Part shown: one piece after another, positions 1 to 12,054 of the stretch | Numbering within the stretch: the stretch's first letter is position 1 | How the letters are laid out: every line of letters begins with the position of its first letter | Source of the DNA: Branchiostoma floridae | Lineage: Eukaryota > Chordata > Leptocardii > Amphioxiformes > Branchiostomatidae | DNA: 64,000 nucleotides | Direction: 5' to 3' | Assembly (NCBI RefSeq): GCF_000003815.2 | Contig: NC_049990.1 | Span: 20,598,015 to 20,662,014 of the forward strand | The notes under the pieces: generated by a model | Told to the model about the DNA's origin: nothing | Seen by the model: only the letters and a program-made list of their open reading frames with translations | Databases searched by the model: none | Translations under genes and position numbers: made by a program

Positions 1-126
1 GAACTGAAGAGTACAAGTTAAGCTGCAGTTGAAGTATTGTCCAATTGTAAATGAAACTCAGGCAGTTGCTTAAATACTGCCGCAACTGGTAAAAGTTAAC
101 TGAAAGGAAACTTGTTTTACTTCCAG

Positions 127-3100
127 CCCAAAGCTGTGGCGGTACTTTCACCGCTTCCAGCGGCACAGCGGCCTCTCCCAACTACCCCAGCAGCTACGGC
201 AACGACCAGAACTGCGAGTACAGCTTCCCAGCTAACGGCCAGCTGCTGCAGATCACCTTCAACAGCTTCCAACTGGAGGCAGCGAGCTCCTGGACCGGCA
301 GCTGCTATGACACCGTTACTGTGTACGACGGAGGCGTTCGTGTTGGTACGTCTCATAATCATGTACTTATAGCGGCGTTTGAAAGTAAAATACATTTAGT
401 GTGATAACTTCTATGGCTGGCATCTTTCCTTCTCGGATGCTTCATTTACAGTTAGGCATTTCATAAGACATTCGTGGTACAGAAAAATTCATATTTCTAG
501 CGCAACTATACAAGCCTTCGATCGTAAAAGATATCTCTTCTTTTATCTCTACTATACCTTAACTGAAAAGCGAGCAGAATTTGAATACGTTTGAAATGAT
601 AATTCGGTTTATTTTGTATCTGTTAGATATTTTGATGATACCTGCACTCATCCCAGTGTAGAAAAAATGTGCAATGAAGGTCTTTATTTATTCATTCACC
701 AAGTGCACTGCACTATTGTTTCTGGTAGACAATAGTAGAATTTTTAAAAATGCCCCACCCCTTTGGCGTTGCCAATAACCAACTTTTCTGTTACTTTAGG
801 TGAGTACTGTGGTACCAACAGGCCGGCCAACATCGCCACCCGATCGGATGTCACCATCGAATTCTCTTCGGACTACAGCGTCACAGGTACCGGGTTCTCC
901 CTCTCGTTCAGCCGCGGAGGTGAAATCGTCACGACCACCACTCTGCCCCCTCCCACCTACGCTCCTGGTGAGTTATCTAGGAGGGTCTACATGCTATTTT
1001 TCGTAAGGCGTAGGCAGGCCTTTTTAATTTCCCGTAATTCATATATAATAGTAGGGAAGCTGATTTATTTTACATAATTCGTACTGGAAAGAAGCGTAAA
1101 GCGTTGATAGCTTTCGTAAATTTAACGTAAAGCGGTGTTAGCCATCCCGAATTTAGCGTAAGACGTTGTCAGGACCCCCCATGCAGACCCTCACCTCTCC
1201 TAGCACCGTGCATAACAAAGGTTTAGCGGCAGAGTATTGCTATTCTCCAAGCAGAGGTTAGGCTCCGGCTGTTTTTTAACGTTTTGTAGGGTATTGCAAC
1301 CCATGTGGTATTCTAGTGCAGTAAGGGGGGTGGGGGTGGGGGGGGGCGTCATCTGTCAGTTTGTTTAGGCCCAGGGACCAGTCCGGGGCCCGGTCGGACT
1401 GTTTGCGGAAATGGAAAATTAAAGTCATGCCATTAGATATATAGTACACGGCATGCCGTTGAATTATGTTTGTTCCGTTTTGTGTTTTTGTCGTCTTTTA
1501 TATCGTACTTTTCGTTCCCCAAAAATGCCCGACCGGCACTTTTTGGAAATGTTACGTTAGCCTCAGAGAGCCATTATTATGACAATTCCCCCTCCTTACA
1601 TGGAGATTGTGTTACCACCAGGTAATCCTTATTTCGTGCACTGCGGAAGAGCATCATCATCATAAAGAGCATACCATACCATAAAGGGTCAAAGTGTACC
1701 ATACTAAACTGGCTGTTGTGAAAGGCCTTACACTCTGACTTGTTTAGCGAGAACCGGCTCTTGAGCCCCTTTTACTACAGTCTACTTGCATTCCCTATTT
1801 TTCGATGTAACATGGCGTAAAGCCCATGCGTCTTTCCCTTCTAAACTTTATCATGTCAAAGATACATTGTGTATAACATCTTGGTTATCGGACGATGAAT
1901 AGCAAATCTGTCCTGGTAGTCCATGACCTATTTGTTCGTTCTGCTCGGTAGGCTCATGCGGAACCCCTGCCATCCAGCCCCGCACCTCGGAGATGCTGAG
2001 GTACGATCAGGCCGAGGGACGCATCGTCAACGGAGACGACGCCACCCCCCACAGCTGGCCCTGGCAGATTTCTCTGCAGGTATGAAAAATCATAACCTTA
2101 CTAGTTTCATCTTCCGTAGTGACCACTGGCTCAAACGTTTCGCTTTCCAATGCTTCGCCTTCGGTCACAATTGCGCCTTTGCCCGCAGAGAATGTAACCC
2201 AACCCTGGCTCCGAAGCCTCACAATTGTCCCGGGGTAGGTCAAGGCGTCTATCTTTCGCCGGGCCCCGGGTTGATTTTAACTCCGGGTTTTAAAAAAAGC
2301 CGGGCCCAAATATAGCCTGGTAACCGCTCGCAGGGCGACCTTCGTAGGGGTCACGCCCGAAAATGTCAAAAACAGTCAGTGAACTGACCGACAGGGCCCC
2401 CTTTTCCAATTGTGACCTAAGCATACTACGGATGATGGTACCCAGGCTTGTCAAATCAAAGAATTCAATGGAGATAAGACAATCATCATATGAAAATGAT
2501 ATTTTCAGTACCATTGTCAACATTTCGTGGTATCGCTAGTATAAGGTGGTACCTCTGTCAATTTTTGCCCATCATTTTCCCAGACTTCTACAGGCTGGCA
2601 CTACTGTGGTGGTTCTATTGTGAACAACGAGTGGGTCGTCACTGCAGCTCACTGTGATCCCACGTAAGTGCCTTTCTTGTCAGATGTACAAGTTTGGAGG
2701 TACCGTGCCTTAGTCTCTGTGTAGACAGTTTAGCGACTCTATGTTCTTGTTTTTTGGCTAATGTTTCGGTCACAATTGTGCCGGTGCCCAGACCGAAGCC
2801 ACAAATTTGTCCCGGTGGATTGCCGGATATCGGGGTACCTCTCGGTGTTGTCACTGGTAGGTCACGGTGTCTATCTGTCGCCGGGCCCCGTGTTGATTTT
2901 AACTCCGAGTCAAAAGAACTCCGGCTCGTCTCTTCCAGGGACTTATCACTTTATTAGATATCCAATGATTACAGGTTTTCGATAGCAAAACCTGTCTTGG
3001 TTTCGCTAGCGTTGATGGGCTTCGCCATATTGTGTCTCAAGGGAGTAATGCTTGGGAGAAGGGTGTGGCCAGCGATTTTGATGATATGTTAGCTGGTATG

Positions 3101-4883
3101 GAATGTTGTGAGCTTGTTGTGGCGGATTTGTCGGAAATACATAGGGACGACAGCCGCATAACAATAAATGATTAGTCTGTTTAATGGCGGGATGGTGGTA
3201 CCATGGCAAGCCAGTACATAGATGATAGATCATGATATCAGTACTTCTTAGTTCAAAAATCTAAATATTGTATTTTTACCCGCAACATTTTTGCAGCATT
3301 TCCTCTGACTACGTCATCCTGGGAGAGCACAACAAGGGCGGGGGTACCGAGTCCATCCAGCGCGTGCGCATCTCCAAGAAGATCTGTCACCAGCAGTACA
3401 ACTCCAACACCATCGACTACGACATCTGCCTGCTGAAGCTGGCCACCCCCGCCGTGTTCAGTGATAAAGTCCACCCCGTCTGTATGGCAAACTCCGGCGA
3501 TGAGTCTTCCTTCCCTGCTGGGATGAGGTGCTACACTTCCGGCTGGGGAAAGACATCTGCCTCCTGTGAGTTATCTCTTTTCCACCTGTAGCTTGAAATT
3601 ATGTAAATCGTAGAAATCAGGGCCCAAATTACATAATCATGCGATGAGAGCTTTCTTTGCTAAGATGAGACTTTGAGATATGTCTTCTCACCTCTCAATC
3701 AAGATCCTATAAATGCATAAGTCTGACATTTGGCATGTTGGTAGCTAAAGAGGTATCAAAAACTTAAGCTATACATAATTACTTTCACGAGATTGTGTTC
3801 TACGGACTCTTGGTAAAACTGGAGCTGAAAAACGTTAAAGAGCTGGGGGTCACCAGAACCAACTAGAGGGAGTACGCTCAGGACAGATCAACCTGGCGTG
3901 AACTTTCCATGCCTGTAGCCGCTATGCGTCAGACTATGATGACTGCGAATTATTGATTTATTGATTGACTGACTCTGTCATTGGTAAGAGTAGTAAAAAC
4001 CTCATACTAACGGTTGCCCGCCCCTATTCCCCCAGCCTCCGGTACCCCTGACATCCTGCAGCAGGCCATGATCCCCCTCATCAGCACCTCGCAGTGCCAG
4101 GCCGCCTGGGGAAGTGTCAACACCATCACTGACCGCATGATCTGCGCAGGCGCGGATGGTGCCACCTCCTGCATGGTAAGACAAAAACATCATTCTTCTC
4201 AATACTGTACTTTTGTCTTCATGATTCTTCATGAAAAATGAGTCGGTGTAAGAGGCGCCAAGGAAGGAAGATTGTCGTTCGTTTAAAGCAGTAGTGCCAG
4301 GCTCACTGTGGAGTTTTCCAATCCTGGCAAATTCTAACAACTTTAGACCAAATCCTTGCTACACTTATAACTACTAAATCTTCAGTAAAATGAAGGCACT
4401 GTCAAAAACATAAAGGAATCAAGAGATATTTCAGAACAGTAGAGTTACTGAAGGTTGTTCCAGTCCCAACGAATGTACTGTCGATAACTGTACGACAACT
4501 GACAAGGCAATCATCCTATTTACATGTTAGTGGGTCGCCCTCCCCCATATGACCATGACAGGCGTTGATGTCCTCATACATATAGCCGTNNNNNNNNNNN
4601 NNNNNNNNNNNNNNNNNNNNNNNNNNNNNNNNNNNNNNNNNNNNNNNNNNNNNNNNNNNNNNNNNNNNNNNNNNNNNNNNNNNNNNNNNCCCCCCCCCCC
4701 CCCCCCCCCCCCCCCCCCCAGGGTGACTCTGGCGGCCCGCTGGTGTGCCAGAAGGACGGTGCCTGGAACCTGATCGGAGTTGTGTCGTGGGGAAGCTCCC
4801 AGTGCAGCACCTCCACCCCTGCCGTGTACGCTCGCGTCACCAACCTCCGCCAGTGGCTCGACTCCACCATGGCCAACAACTAA
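127..4883 (+). CDS. CUB domain plus chymotrypsin-like serine protease (5' end off window)
   Basis: Exons read as 127-345, 800-967, 1952-2079, 2584-2663, 3297-3565, 4036-4175 and 4722-4883; all junctions keep phase. The first two exons give one CUB domain (SCGGTF..., [17 protein letters not shown]) with a Thr/Pro-rich linker. Exon 3 carries the zymogen cleavage site GR|IVNG and WPWQISLQ. The S1 triad is visible: His in VTAAHC (exon 4), Asp in DYDICLLKL (exon 5) and Ser in GDSGGP (exon 7). The residue six before the catalytic Ser is Ser (TSCMGDSGGP), and the loop [13 protein letters not shown] is almost that of chymotrypsin, so I infer chymotrypsin-like rather than trypsin-like specificity. A secreted digestive or defence protease is likely. 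The signal peptide and any earlier domains lie upstream. The 100-base gap sits in the last intron and does not touch coding sequence. The product class is solid; the physiological role is inference. Confidence 0.9.
1365..1565. repeat. GGCCCGG-type inverted-repeat element, copy 1
   Basis: The ends pair: GGGGCCCGGTCGGACTGTTT on the left and a reverse complement beginning near AAAATGCCCGACCGGCACTT on the right, followed by a TGGAAATGT...GCCT tail. The same plan recurs at 9580-9765, 20290-20490, 20512-20730 and, interrupted, at 26950-27605. It has no coding capacity and is probably a non-autonomous DNA element (MITE). It lies inside an intron of the protease gene. Confidence 0.6.
2160..2935. repeat. 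Two related intronic repeat copies
   Basis: About 140 bases at 2160-2300 and about 165 bases at 2768-2930 share the same order of blocks: CGGTCACAATTG, CCGAAGCC, GTAGGTCA-like, GTCTATCT..CGCCGGGCCCCG, TTGATTTTAACTCCG. The protease exon 4 (2584-2663) lies between them. I do not recognise the family. No open frame supports a gene. Confidence 0.5.
4590..4689. other. Assembly gap (100 N) next to a poly-C run
   Basis: One hundred N bases are followed directly by about 30 C residues (4690-4719) that run into the AG acceptor of the last protease exon at 4722. The C run may be real or a sequencing artefact at the contig edge. Confidence 0.95.
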
Positions 4884-5056
4884 GTTGCCATTCACGCAGT
4901 TCCCTCTCAACGACGTACCGACCTGCGGCTAAAACAGCAAGTATAAGGAGGGAACACAGTGATCAATTGTCTATAAGGCAGTTCGCCTTCAACATCGTTA
5001 CTCATAAAGAGCCAAGTTAACATCGGTTTATCAACTACATTATATGCACAGTAGTC

Positions 5057-5062
5057 AATAAA
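5057..5062 (+). terminator. Polyadenylation signal of the protease gene
   Basis: AATAAA lies 174 bases after the TAA stop at 4881-4883 on the same strand, followed by a T/G-rich stretch (TTTGTCCTTTTATTGT). Distance and order suit the end of the protease transcript. Confidence 0.6.
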
Positions 5063-5507
5063 GATTCAAAGACACGATTTCATCGTTTGTCCTTTTATTG
5101 TCTGCTCCTAAATTACTTCTTCGACACGGGTGTATCACGTCGAAAGGCGTCAACCGGACATGTAGATGTATATTCCTTATTATCGTATTAAGGAAAGTAA
5201 TTATAACCAACAGTACTGTTGTAAATGAAAATTTTTATACCTTTGAACCTATTCATGAGAATCTCAAATCGGCCTGTTAATACTTAAAATCTACAGCATC
5301 AATCCCACATCTGACACCAAGTTGTATACGCAACTTTTGGTATGCACTTATAATTACGTGCTACACTGACAGCAATGTAAACTAAAGTGAAGTAATGTAA
5401 AATAAAGTTGAGTTAAGTTGAGTGGGTACAGAACTAAGAACCTTTACATTTTGAGTTAAAGTAAGAACTCTAACCACATGGTCACCGTGATGCCAGCACT
5501 CATTCAC

Positions 5508-8342
5508 TCATTCGGTCAGTTGTTTTTCTATCCAGTCTGCCGTTCTTTGTCTACTCTGCTCCCATGCATATATCGGCGAGTATCCTAGGTCCTTTCTAGC
5601 TTTTGCACAGTTTAAGTAGAAAGTTGTATTACATGCCAGTAAAGGAGCTCTGCTCAAAGGAGGAACAAAGTTGCAAAAAGGTTTCAAAAGAAGTCGAAGA
5701 GACCCGAAAATACCGGCTATGAAGTAGAGAAGCCACAAAGGAAGGATCATTTTCTCGTGGATTTTGACATCAGGGCAGAGGTACTCAAAGAAATCTTGGT
5801 AATTAGTGATAGGTGTGTCGTCGTGAATATTATACACGCGACCACAGGCGATACCGTCGGGGGAAACTAGCTTGTCCGCCGCCAGGAGATGTGCAAGAGC
5901 TACGTTACCCACGTATGCCTGGCGAGCTTTCACGTCAGGAGATGAAATTCTAGTTCCAAGCTTCGAAAGTTTAACGAACGAAAGATCAAGCTTGCTCCCC
6001 TCCCCATAAATATGCGGGGGTCGCAATGCGCAAGTGCGAAGTTTGCCGCCATCTTTGGTCGTTCTTCCGTTGAACTCCAGCACCAGACTTTCGGCCGCCA
6101 TCTTGGATGTCCCGTAGGCTGAGGAAAGATGGGTGCGATCGTAAGGTGACTCTTCGACGCCATCTTCGAGTGGATCCCCTCTCCAATTGGGACCGAACGC
6201 ATCTACACTGCTTGTGTAGACGAGACACTTGACATCTGTTGCTAAGCAACAGTTGAGAAGGTTCTCTGTACCTTAGGAAAAATAAAGAAGAAAGAGGTGT
6301 CCTTAGTTAGAAAAATTGATATTGCTGCACTATTATCTGGAAAAAAACATAACACCTGACGAAAACAAATGGCGAAAACAGTGCTACTCTTTGGATATCA
6401 TTTTTTCTACCCATCCAACACCATTATACAATGCAACACCTTCTTCAAATACCTCTGGAAACGCCTGTGTATATAAATTGCTATGATTCCATATTTACTT
6501 AATTATTGTATCTATATATTCTTGAAGGAAGCTTGCAGGATGCAAGGCACAGTGGGAAAAGATCAAGAAAGAGTAAATGCAGTTATAGGACTTTCCGAAG
6601 ACTATAGATGCAGAATGCAGTAACTGATGCTGATATATTCTCTGTGCTGTACTGTATATCTTTACTCTTTACTATTCGTTGGTGCTTGAAATAAATAATT
6701 AACAAACGACATTAAAAGAAAACGTTGTGTCGCGATTATGACGTGCCCCGTCCCTAACGTAAAAGCTGTCATCAATGTACATTATATTCTAGCTATTTAT
6801 CTTTCCAACGTACAATCGACCGTCAATATACAGAAAAAGACCAAGCGGATCTACCAGTACCAAGATACTGTCAATGCTAATATCTAGCCAACCACTAAGT
6901 GTACAGGCCACTTTAAACCCTACTAACTACAGACATCATTCTGCGTGTCATCTTATTTACAGCTCTCATGATTGACAGCTTGTTACCTCTGACGTTGACA
7001 TCCCATAATTCCTCCTGAGTGAACGTGCCGTCCGGGACGTCAATCAGAGAGGCCGCGTGTATGATGACGTCAGCACCCGAGCAGATTTCTGACATTCGTT
7101 CTTTACTCCGGATGTCCGCTTCGTAGACGTGAACCTTTTCTGTTGATTTATATGTGATAAAATGCAAGATAAATGTTTCAAGATATCCGAAAATTGTTTC
7201 ATCAGGTTGGTAAAATATCGATGAAGTAGAATTCTTATTACACAACCAGATGGGTACGTACGTTACTTACGTTTCGATGTCTCTCAGACACCCTGGTCAG
7301 AGCTTTTGACTGGAGTTCTGCTTCTCATCGCTATAATTATGTAGCCGATGTAGGTGGCGCTTTTGCGGTGAGAAAACAGTCCCAAACGTGGCTACGCTTG
7401 TATCTCCCCTCGTCCCGCCTACATGTAGCAGTTAGAAGCTCTGACGAAGGTGTCTGAGAGACATCGAAACGTAGGCAATGTAAGTACCCACTGGTTGTGT
7501 AATAAGAATTCTACTTCATCCTTTTTATGATAATTGTATATCAAAACACAAACACTCACAACAAAACTTGTGATGTACTGCATTACGTTATGTACTAGTA
7601 TTTGACGTTTCTATAATTCTTTTATTTCTTTAGGTCATGCATAAATCTACGTTTTAGCGAATATATTGTCAAATTCACGCCTACTGTTTTTGTTATTAAC
7701 AGTTATTTATATCAATATCATTTATCATTGTAATACATCTGGTGTATTATTTGCAGCCAGTAGGTAACACCGATTCACCTTTATCCACAGGGTAACCTAT
7801 ATCCGTTGTTCCTAAAACAGGGCATTTAGGGAAATCAAGTCGGCGGACGGCGGTTTCAAACGGCGATATTTTTACAATGTTTTAGTTTAAAACCACTGCC
7901 CGTCGCTATCACGTAACACGCCTGTTTTTTAAACCTACGAATATAGGTTACCCCGCGGATAAAGGTGAACTAGCGTTACCCAATGTTTTGTAATGAGGCT
8001 GATTTACGTGCTCCAGGCACCTCCTCGAACACGGGACCCCCGTTTTATGTCCCATCTGAAAGACGATGATATCATTAATAATGATAATGATGATGATAAT
8101 AATGATAGCAACAGTTAGAATAATGATGATAATGTTAAGAATGCTATGATAATTCTAACATTTTTTTCAGCTCATGTACGAAGCTAAGAATCCTTACCAC
8201 AAGGAGTCACACATTCGTTGACGGTTTTATCCACCACCCGAAGTTCCCGGATGTGTTCATCCCTCTCCAAGAGCATGCGCACTAGATGTGACCCCAGGAA
8301 GCCACACCCACCAGTGATGACGTAGGTCAGGTTTGCTGGCAT
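5508..8342 (-). CDS. 3-beta-hydroxysteroid dehydrogenase/isomerase family protein
   Basis: Three coding exons on the minus strand, 8342-8198, 7139-6987 and 6271-5508, join in phase to 353 codons plus stop. The N terminus has a Rossmann NAD site (TGGCGFLG, residues 10-17) and VVDK at the end of beta-2, which fits NAD preference. The catalytic pair is YGTSK (Tyr152, Lys156), with YTSS upstream. [23 protein letters not shown] and YNIHDDTPI are typical of the HSD3B branch of extended SDRs. A hydrophobic segment ([20 protein letters not shown]) matches the membrane region of these ER/mitochondrial enzymes. The family oxidises 3-beta-hydroxysteroids or related sterol/bile-acid precursors; the exact substrate cannot be read. 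The protein is about 15-20 residues shorter than vertebrate HSD3B because little separates [13 protein letters not shown] from [10 protein letters not shown], so a small exon could have been missed in intron 1. Confidence 0.88.
7220..7520. mobile_element. Inverted-repeat MITE in intron 1 of the HSD3B-like gene
   Basis: The left end GATGAAGTAGAATTCTTATT (from about 7219, read on the + strand at the end of exon 2's intron) is matched in reverse complement at 7500-7520. Inside, TTTCGATGTCTCTCAGACACC on the left pairs with GTGTCTGAGAGACATCGAAA on the right. A related element lies at 22730-23020 and a half copy at 50258-50345. No coding capacity is seen. Confidence 0.75.
7755..7985. mobile_element. 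Palindromic MITE
   Basis: TTCACCTTTATCCACAGGG followed by TAACCTATAT on the left pairs with ATATAGGTTACCCCGCGGAT and AAAGGTGAA on the right. A diverged one-sided relative starts at about 11537 (TTCACCTTAATTCGTGGGG). It lies in intron 1 of the HSD3B-like gene. Confidence 0.65.
7990..8065 (-). repeat. Fragment of a tRNA-derived SINE tail
   Basis: CACGGGACCCCCGTTTTATG followed by TCCCATC resembles the minus-strand SINE tail at 21218-21245 (CACGGGACCTCCATTTAACG then TCCTATC). It is a short, diverged fragment. Confidence 0.4.
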
Positions 8343-8815
8343 CTATTGGTCCAATCACAAGGAAAAAAAAACTATTGGTTGATATCGGAGGAGACATTGT
8401 CCCACGAATGAAAGGAATTTGTACTATTGTATTGTATTGTATTTTCAGAAGCGTTTTGGTAATATTTTCTGGTCCGTTTATATATATTTGTTTGTTTGTT
8501 TGTTTATTTGCTGTGGTACAAAATATATCATTATATAGGGTTGTTGCCAGACTTTATTTGGGGTAATAGGGCTTGGACAGATCTGTACTTTAGAGTTAGG
8601 GCTCCTAGCGACTTCATTTTGACCAGCAGGATTTCGTATCATTTGTTCTGAACACTTTATATAAGATTTATATAACGTTACAAGGCCACGCTGGTTAATT
8701 CTATGGATGGCGTCCCCTGGAGACACCAAGACTAATGCGCGATGGCGAAAAAAAAGAGAAAAATCCAGCAAAACAACAACAACACAGGATTAAATAGCCC
8801 ATTCTTTAACAGGCT

Positions 8816-9125
8816 TGGTTTGTCTTATGTTGCGGATTCGCCCCCCGTACGTGCCAGTACGGCCGTCGCGCCTGCCCTGTACAGCCTGAACGTTTTCAGA
8901 AATACGTGGCGGACGTGGCCTCCAAAAAATGTACGGACAAATTGCACGTACGGCGGGTTGTGCCCTCAGTCGAGCTGGACCCGGACTTTTCAGATTTGGG
9001 CAACCGATCTTTTTTTCCAAGCAGATGTACGGTTGGGTGCTGTGGGTGACAGCTAGTCTGTGTAACACAAACTCCGCTGTCCAGGGCTGTAACTGGCACC
9101 TCCCCGCGGAGGGCCGGCGGATGTT
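8816..9125. mobile_element. GCCGTACGTG-type MITE, copy 1
   Basis: This segment shares GGATTCGCCC, CCGTACGTGCCAGTACGG, CTGAACGTTTTCAGAAA, a GGCCTCC block and GCACGTACGGCGGGTTGTGC with the longer element at 21936-22325, where terminal inverted repeats are clear. The open frames across it are GC-rich shadows. Confidence 0.55.
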
Positions 9126-9579
9126 TGGCGGGCTGCTATAAGCGAGATTTAAAAATAATCAGGCTAGGTGACAGCGATTTCTGTCGTTTGCCTCATCAAT
9201 ATGGGCTTAAGAAATGTCCAGGTGTAGCGATTTGTTTGTTTGTTTATCACAATGTGATGGGGAGGGCAAACAAGTCCGAAGGACCTTTACAACTTGCTCT
9301 CTCTCACATTAAAATAACATCAACAACGTACAGTACAATAACATTTGAGTAACAACATATAAAATACAGGACATACAAACTAGGAAGGCATATGCATAAT
9401 CTGGATACTACTAGCACTAGTAATATACCTGGAGTGGTAGTGCTTCAACCTGGTCACCACAATAAGTTGTTCCCGACCGGATAGACCCGACCAATATAAT
9501 TTTAGTCGCCGATAGTTGATACTAGTTTACATGATACATAGAATGTCATGATCCATGACACTGCGCTCTCTTTGGCCTT

Positions 9580-9765
9580 CGTCACATTTCTAAACTGGGG
9601 CCCGACCGGGCAGCTTTCGGGAACGAAATATATGATATAAAAGACACCAAACTACGCAGGACGTAAAGAGAATACAGTAGTAGTTTTTTTTACGTAATAC
9701 ATTTCTATTTTTCGTTTCCACAAACAGCTCGACCGGGACCCGGTTTTGAAATGTGACGTCAGCTT
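9580..9765. mobile_element. GGCCCGG-type inverted-repeat element, copy 2
   Basis: CACATTTCTAAACTGGGGCC then CGACCGGGCAGCTTTCGGGA on the left is answered by TTTCGTTTCCACAAACAGCT, CGACCGGGACCCGG and GAAATGTGACGT on the right. It has the same plan as the copies at 1365, 20290, 20512 and 26950. Confidence 0.6.
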
Positions 9766-10075
9766 TTATCTTTGTCTTCAGATGATCGAATGAGGTATAC
9801 TGTAACCCGATAGGCTATAGACGAAGTCACCTCACTGTCACGCGCTGACCTACTTAAAAGGACACTACGCTGTTTACGTGGACGACCTACTTCCGCCTAG
9901 TCTCTACCAGGCGAGGAACTTAAATTATATACTAGTATATAGTGTCCTTTACCAGACTAACAACGTTGGTCATACTAAGAAAATTCTCCAGGGGAGTTTG
10001 TCCACCGTAGGGTTGAATTTGCAATATTAACACTCCCTTGGAATGGATCTTCTGACCAATTCTACCCCTCAGTTT

Positions 10076-10266
10076 GCCGATCGAATTCGTAGCCTCTACC
10101 AGGCTCCGTGGATCGGTGGTCTAATAGTAGAAATGGACAGAAAGAGTCAGCACTGACAGTAGTACGCTAGGGGAGTCGGCCAACTAGGGGGGTTATTTCA
10201 TCTTTTTGTCCAATTTCTACAATTAGACCACCGATCCGCGGAGCCTGGTAGAGGCTACCGAATTCT
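10076..10266. mobile_element. Inverted-repeat element, about 190 bases
   Basis: GAATTCGTAGCCTCTACCAG followed by GCTCCGTGGATCGGTGGTCT on the left is matched in reverse complement by AGACCACCGATCCGCGGAGC then CTGGTAGAGGCTACCGAATT on the right. About 45 bases of near-perfect pairing surround a 90-base centre. Confidence 0.75.
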
Positions 10267-10284
10267 ATCATCCGTAACCCCAGG

Positions 10285-10385
10285 TAAGAAGGATGCAGAA
10301 ACAAAGGTGACGCACTGTTGCGTCATATAACTTATATAAAGTTATATGACGCAACAACGCGTCACCTTTGTGGTCCTTTGTTTCC
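10285..10385. repeat. Long perfect hairpin
   Basis: GTTGCGTCATATAACTTATA runs straight into TAAGTTATATGACGCAAC, with an outer AAACAAAGGTGACGC / GCGTCACCTTTG pair. The centre has almost no loop. It could be a MITE remnant or a cruciform-forming site. Confidence 0.7.
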
Positions 10386-10698
10386 GCCCCACTTGTGATT
10401 TTCCCGTGACTCTGGGCGGGTGATATGTCCGCCCAGGCGTAGCAATGCGTCCGATCGGGTGCACGTAGCTTTGAATGCGTCCGCTCGGTCGTCAAAACCG
10501 TCCACCCAATACGTGATCGCATGTTACAACCCATTTTGGTCATCACGTAATACGTCAACTTGAGCACATCGATATTTTGTTTGGAACTACAAGAGTGTTG
10601 TAGTTTCATGTCTTCCTTATGGCATATCGAGCAAAATATATACATAAAGAAACAACCAGCAGGCCTAAAACATAAACATGATTAGCTTTCAATCCACC

Positions 10699-10722
10699 TA
10701 CTGCTACTACTACCTACCACTA

Positions 10723-10798
<76 letters not shown>

Positions 10799-10802
10799 TA
10801 CT
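10699..10802. repeat. (CTA)n microsatellite
   Basis: About 100 bases of CTA triplets with a few ACC and TTC interruptions. Confidence 0.95.
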
Positions 10803-11069
10803 ATAAGATATGTAATAAAGGAGGACAAACCGCACTACAATATACGAAGATCACAGCAGCACCCGATCTTGGATCAATTCTTGTTACATGGGTGTCGACC
10901 CTTCTAAGCCGTCGTCTCAGGTGTAACTGATATTCTTTCCCACCTGACTACCTATTATACGGCATAGAGTAGTCTATTCTAAACATGGGGGGGGGGGCAC
11001 TTCCGATTACACAACACAAATATTATGTAACAAGGGTGCCGGGTACCGGTTAGCTTGACCCAAAAAGGT

Positions 11070-11530
11070 TATATAGACATAGTGGTGCGTACCTAAAGCC
11101 CGGACTTGGAATTGGACCTAAAAATGTTTAGGTCCAAGTCCAAAAAAAAAAACCTAAATGTCCGGAGCCAAGTCCGGACTTGCAAAAAGCTACCTGTCAA
11201 TTATATTCCCTTTTTTTGTTCTAAAGCATCTAAAACCTTCCATAGAAAGTGACATTTTCACTGGAAAAAGACAAAAAACATTTTGTGTTTACACTGGCTA
11301 TATCTAATTTGCATGTATTTTTCACATTGCATTTCAATTCATGCTAACATGCAATTTTATATGCACCATCCCCCCTCCCCCTCAAAATAGAAAACTTTCT
11401 AGTGCACATAATATGCAATGATGGGTTCAGGTCCGGAATTAAAGTCCGGACCCGAACCTGAACTGCTGGACCTGAATCGACCTGAACCTGAATATGAATT
11501 TAGGTACGCACCACTATATAATAGACATAT
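11070..11530. mobile_element. GGTCCAAGTCC-type element with terminal inverted repeats
   Basis: ATAGTGGTGCGTACCTAAA at the left pairs with TTTAGGTACGCACCACTAT at the right. Both sides have GGTCC/GGACC-rich subterminal repeats. The centre is AT-rich and non-coding. It resembles, but is not the same as, the elements at 14484-15010 and 58905-59320. Confidence 0.7.
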
Positions 11531-12054
11531 AACCTTGTTCACCTTAATTCGTGGGGTAACCTAAATTCGTTGTTGTACAAAACTGGGTATTTAGAAATTT
11601 CAGGTCAACGACGTGGAGTTCAAATGTCAAAATTTTCAAAATATTGCAATGTCAAACTACCTTCCATCTACTTAACAAAATCTAATCGTTTCCAGGTCTC
11701 ATCAAGACCTACCCACATACTGAATATCAATACAATTACAATCCATCCTGGCGTTCTTGAGTTATGCTGGTCTTCTACATACATACATACATACATACAA
11801 ACGGTACCCAAAACATAGCTTTCTTGACGAAGGTAATAATAATAATGGATGACAAGGAAATAAGATTAAGCTAGTAAAGCAAACTCACTTTTACTGTCTA
11901 ACGTGCAGCGATTCTGTGTCTTCTAAGGGCTCTCTTGTGGAGTGCCCACTCACTGGCGAGTGGTGATTTTATATTGTACTCTTCTGCGGTGATGAGTCAG
12001 GAAATGACGGTAACCTACGTGTTGTATTACGCGTAGTCTAGGAGGATTGTTTGA

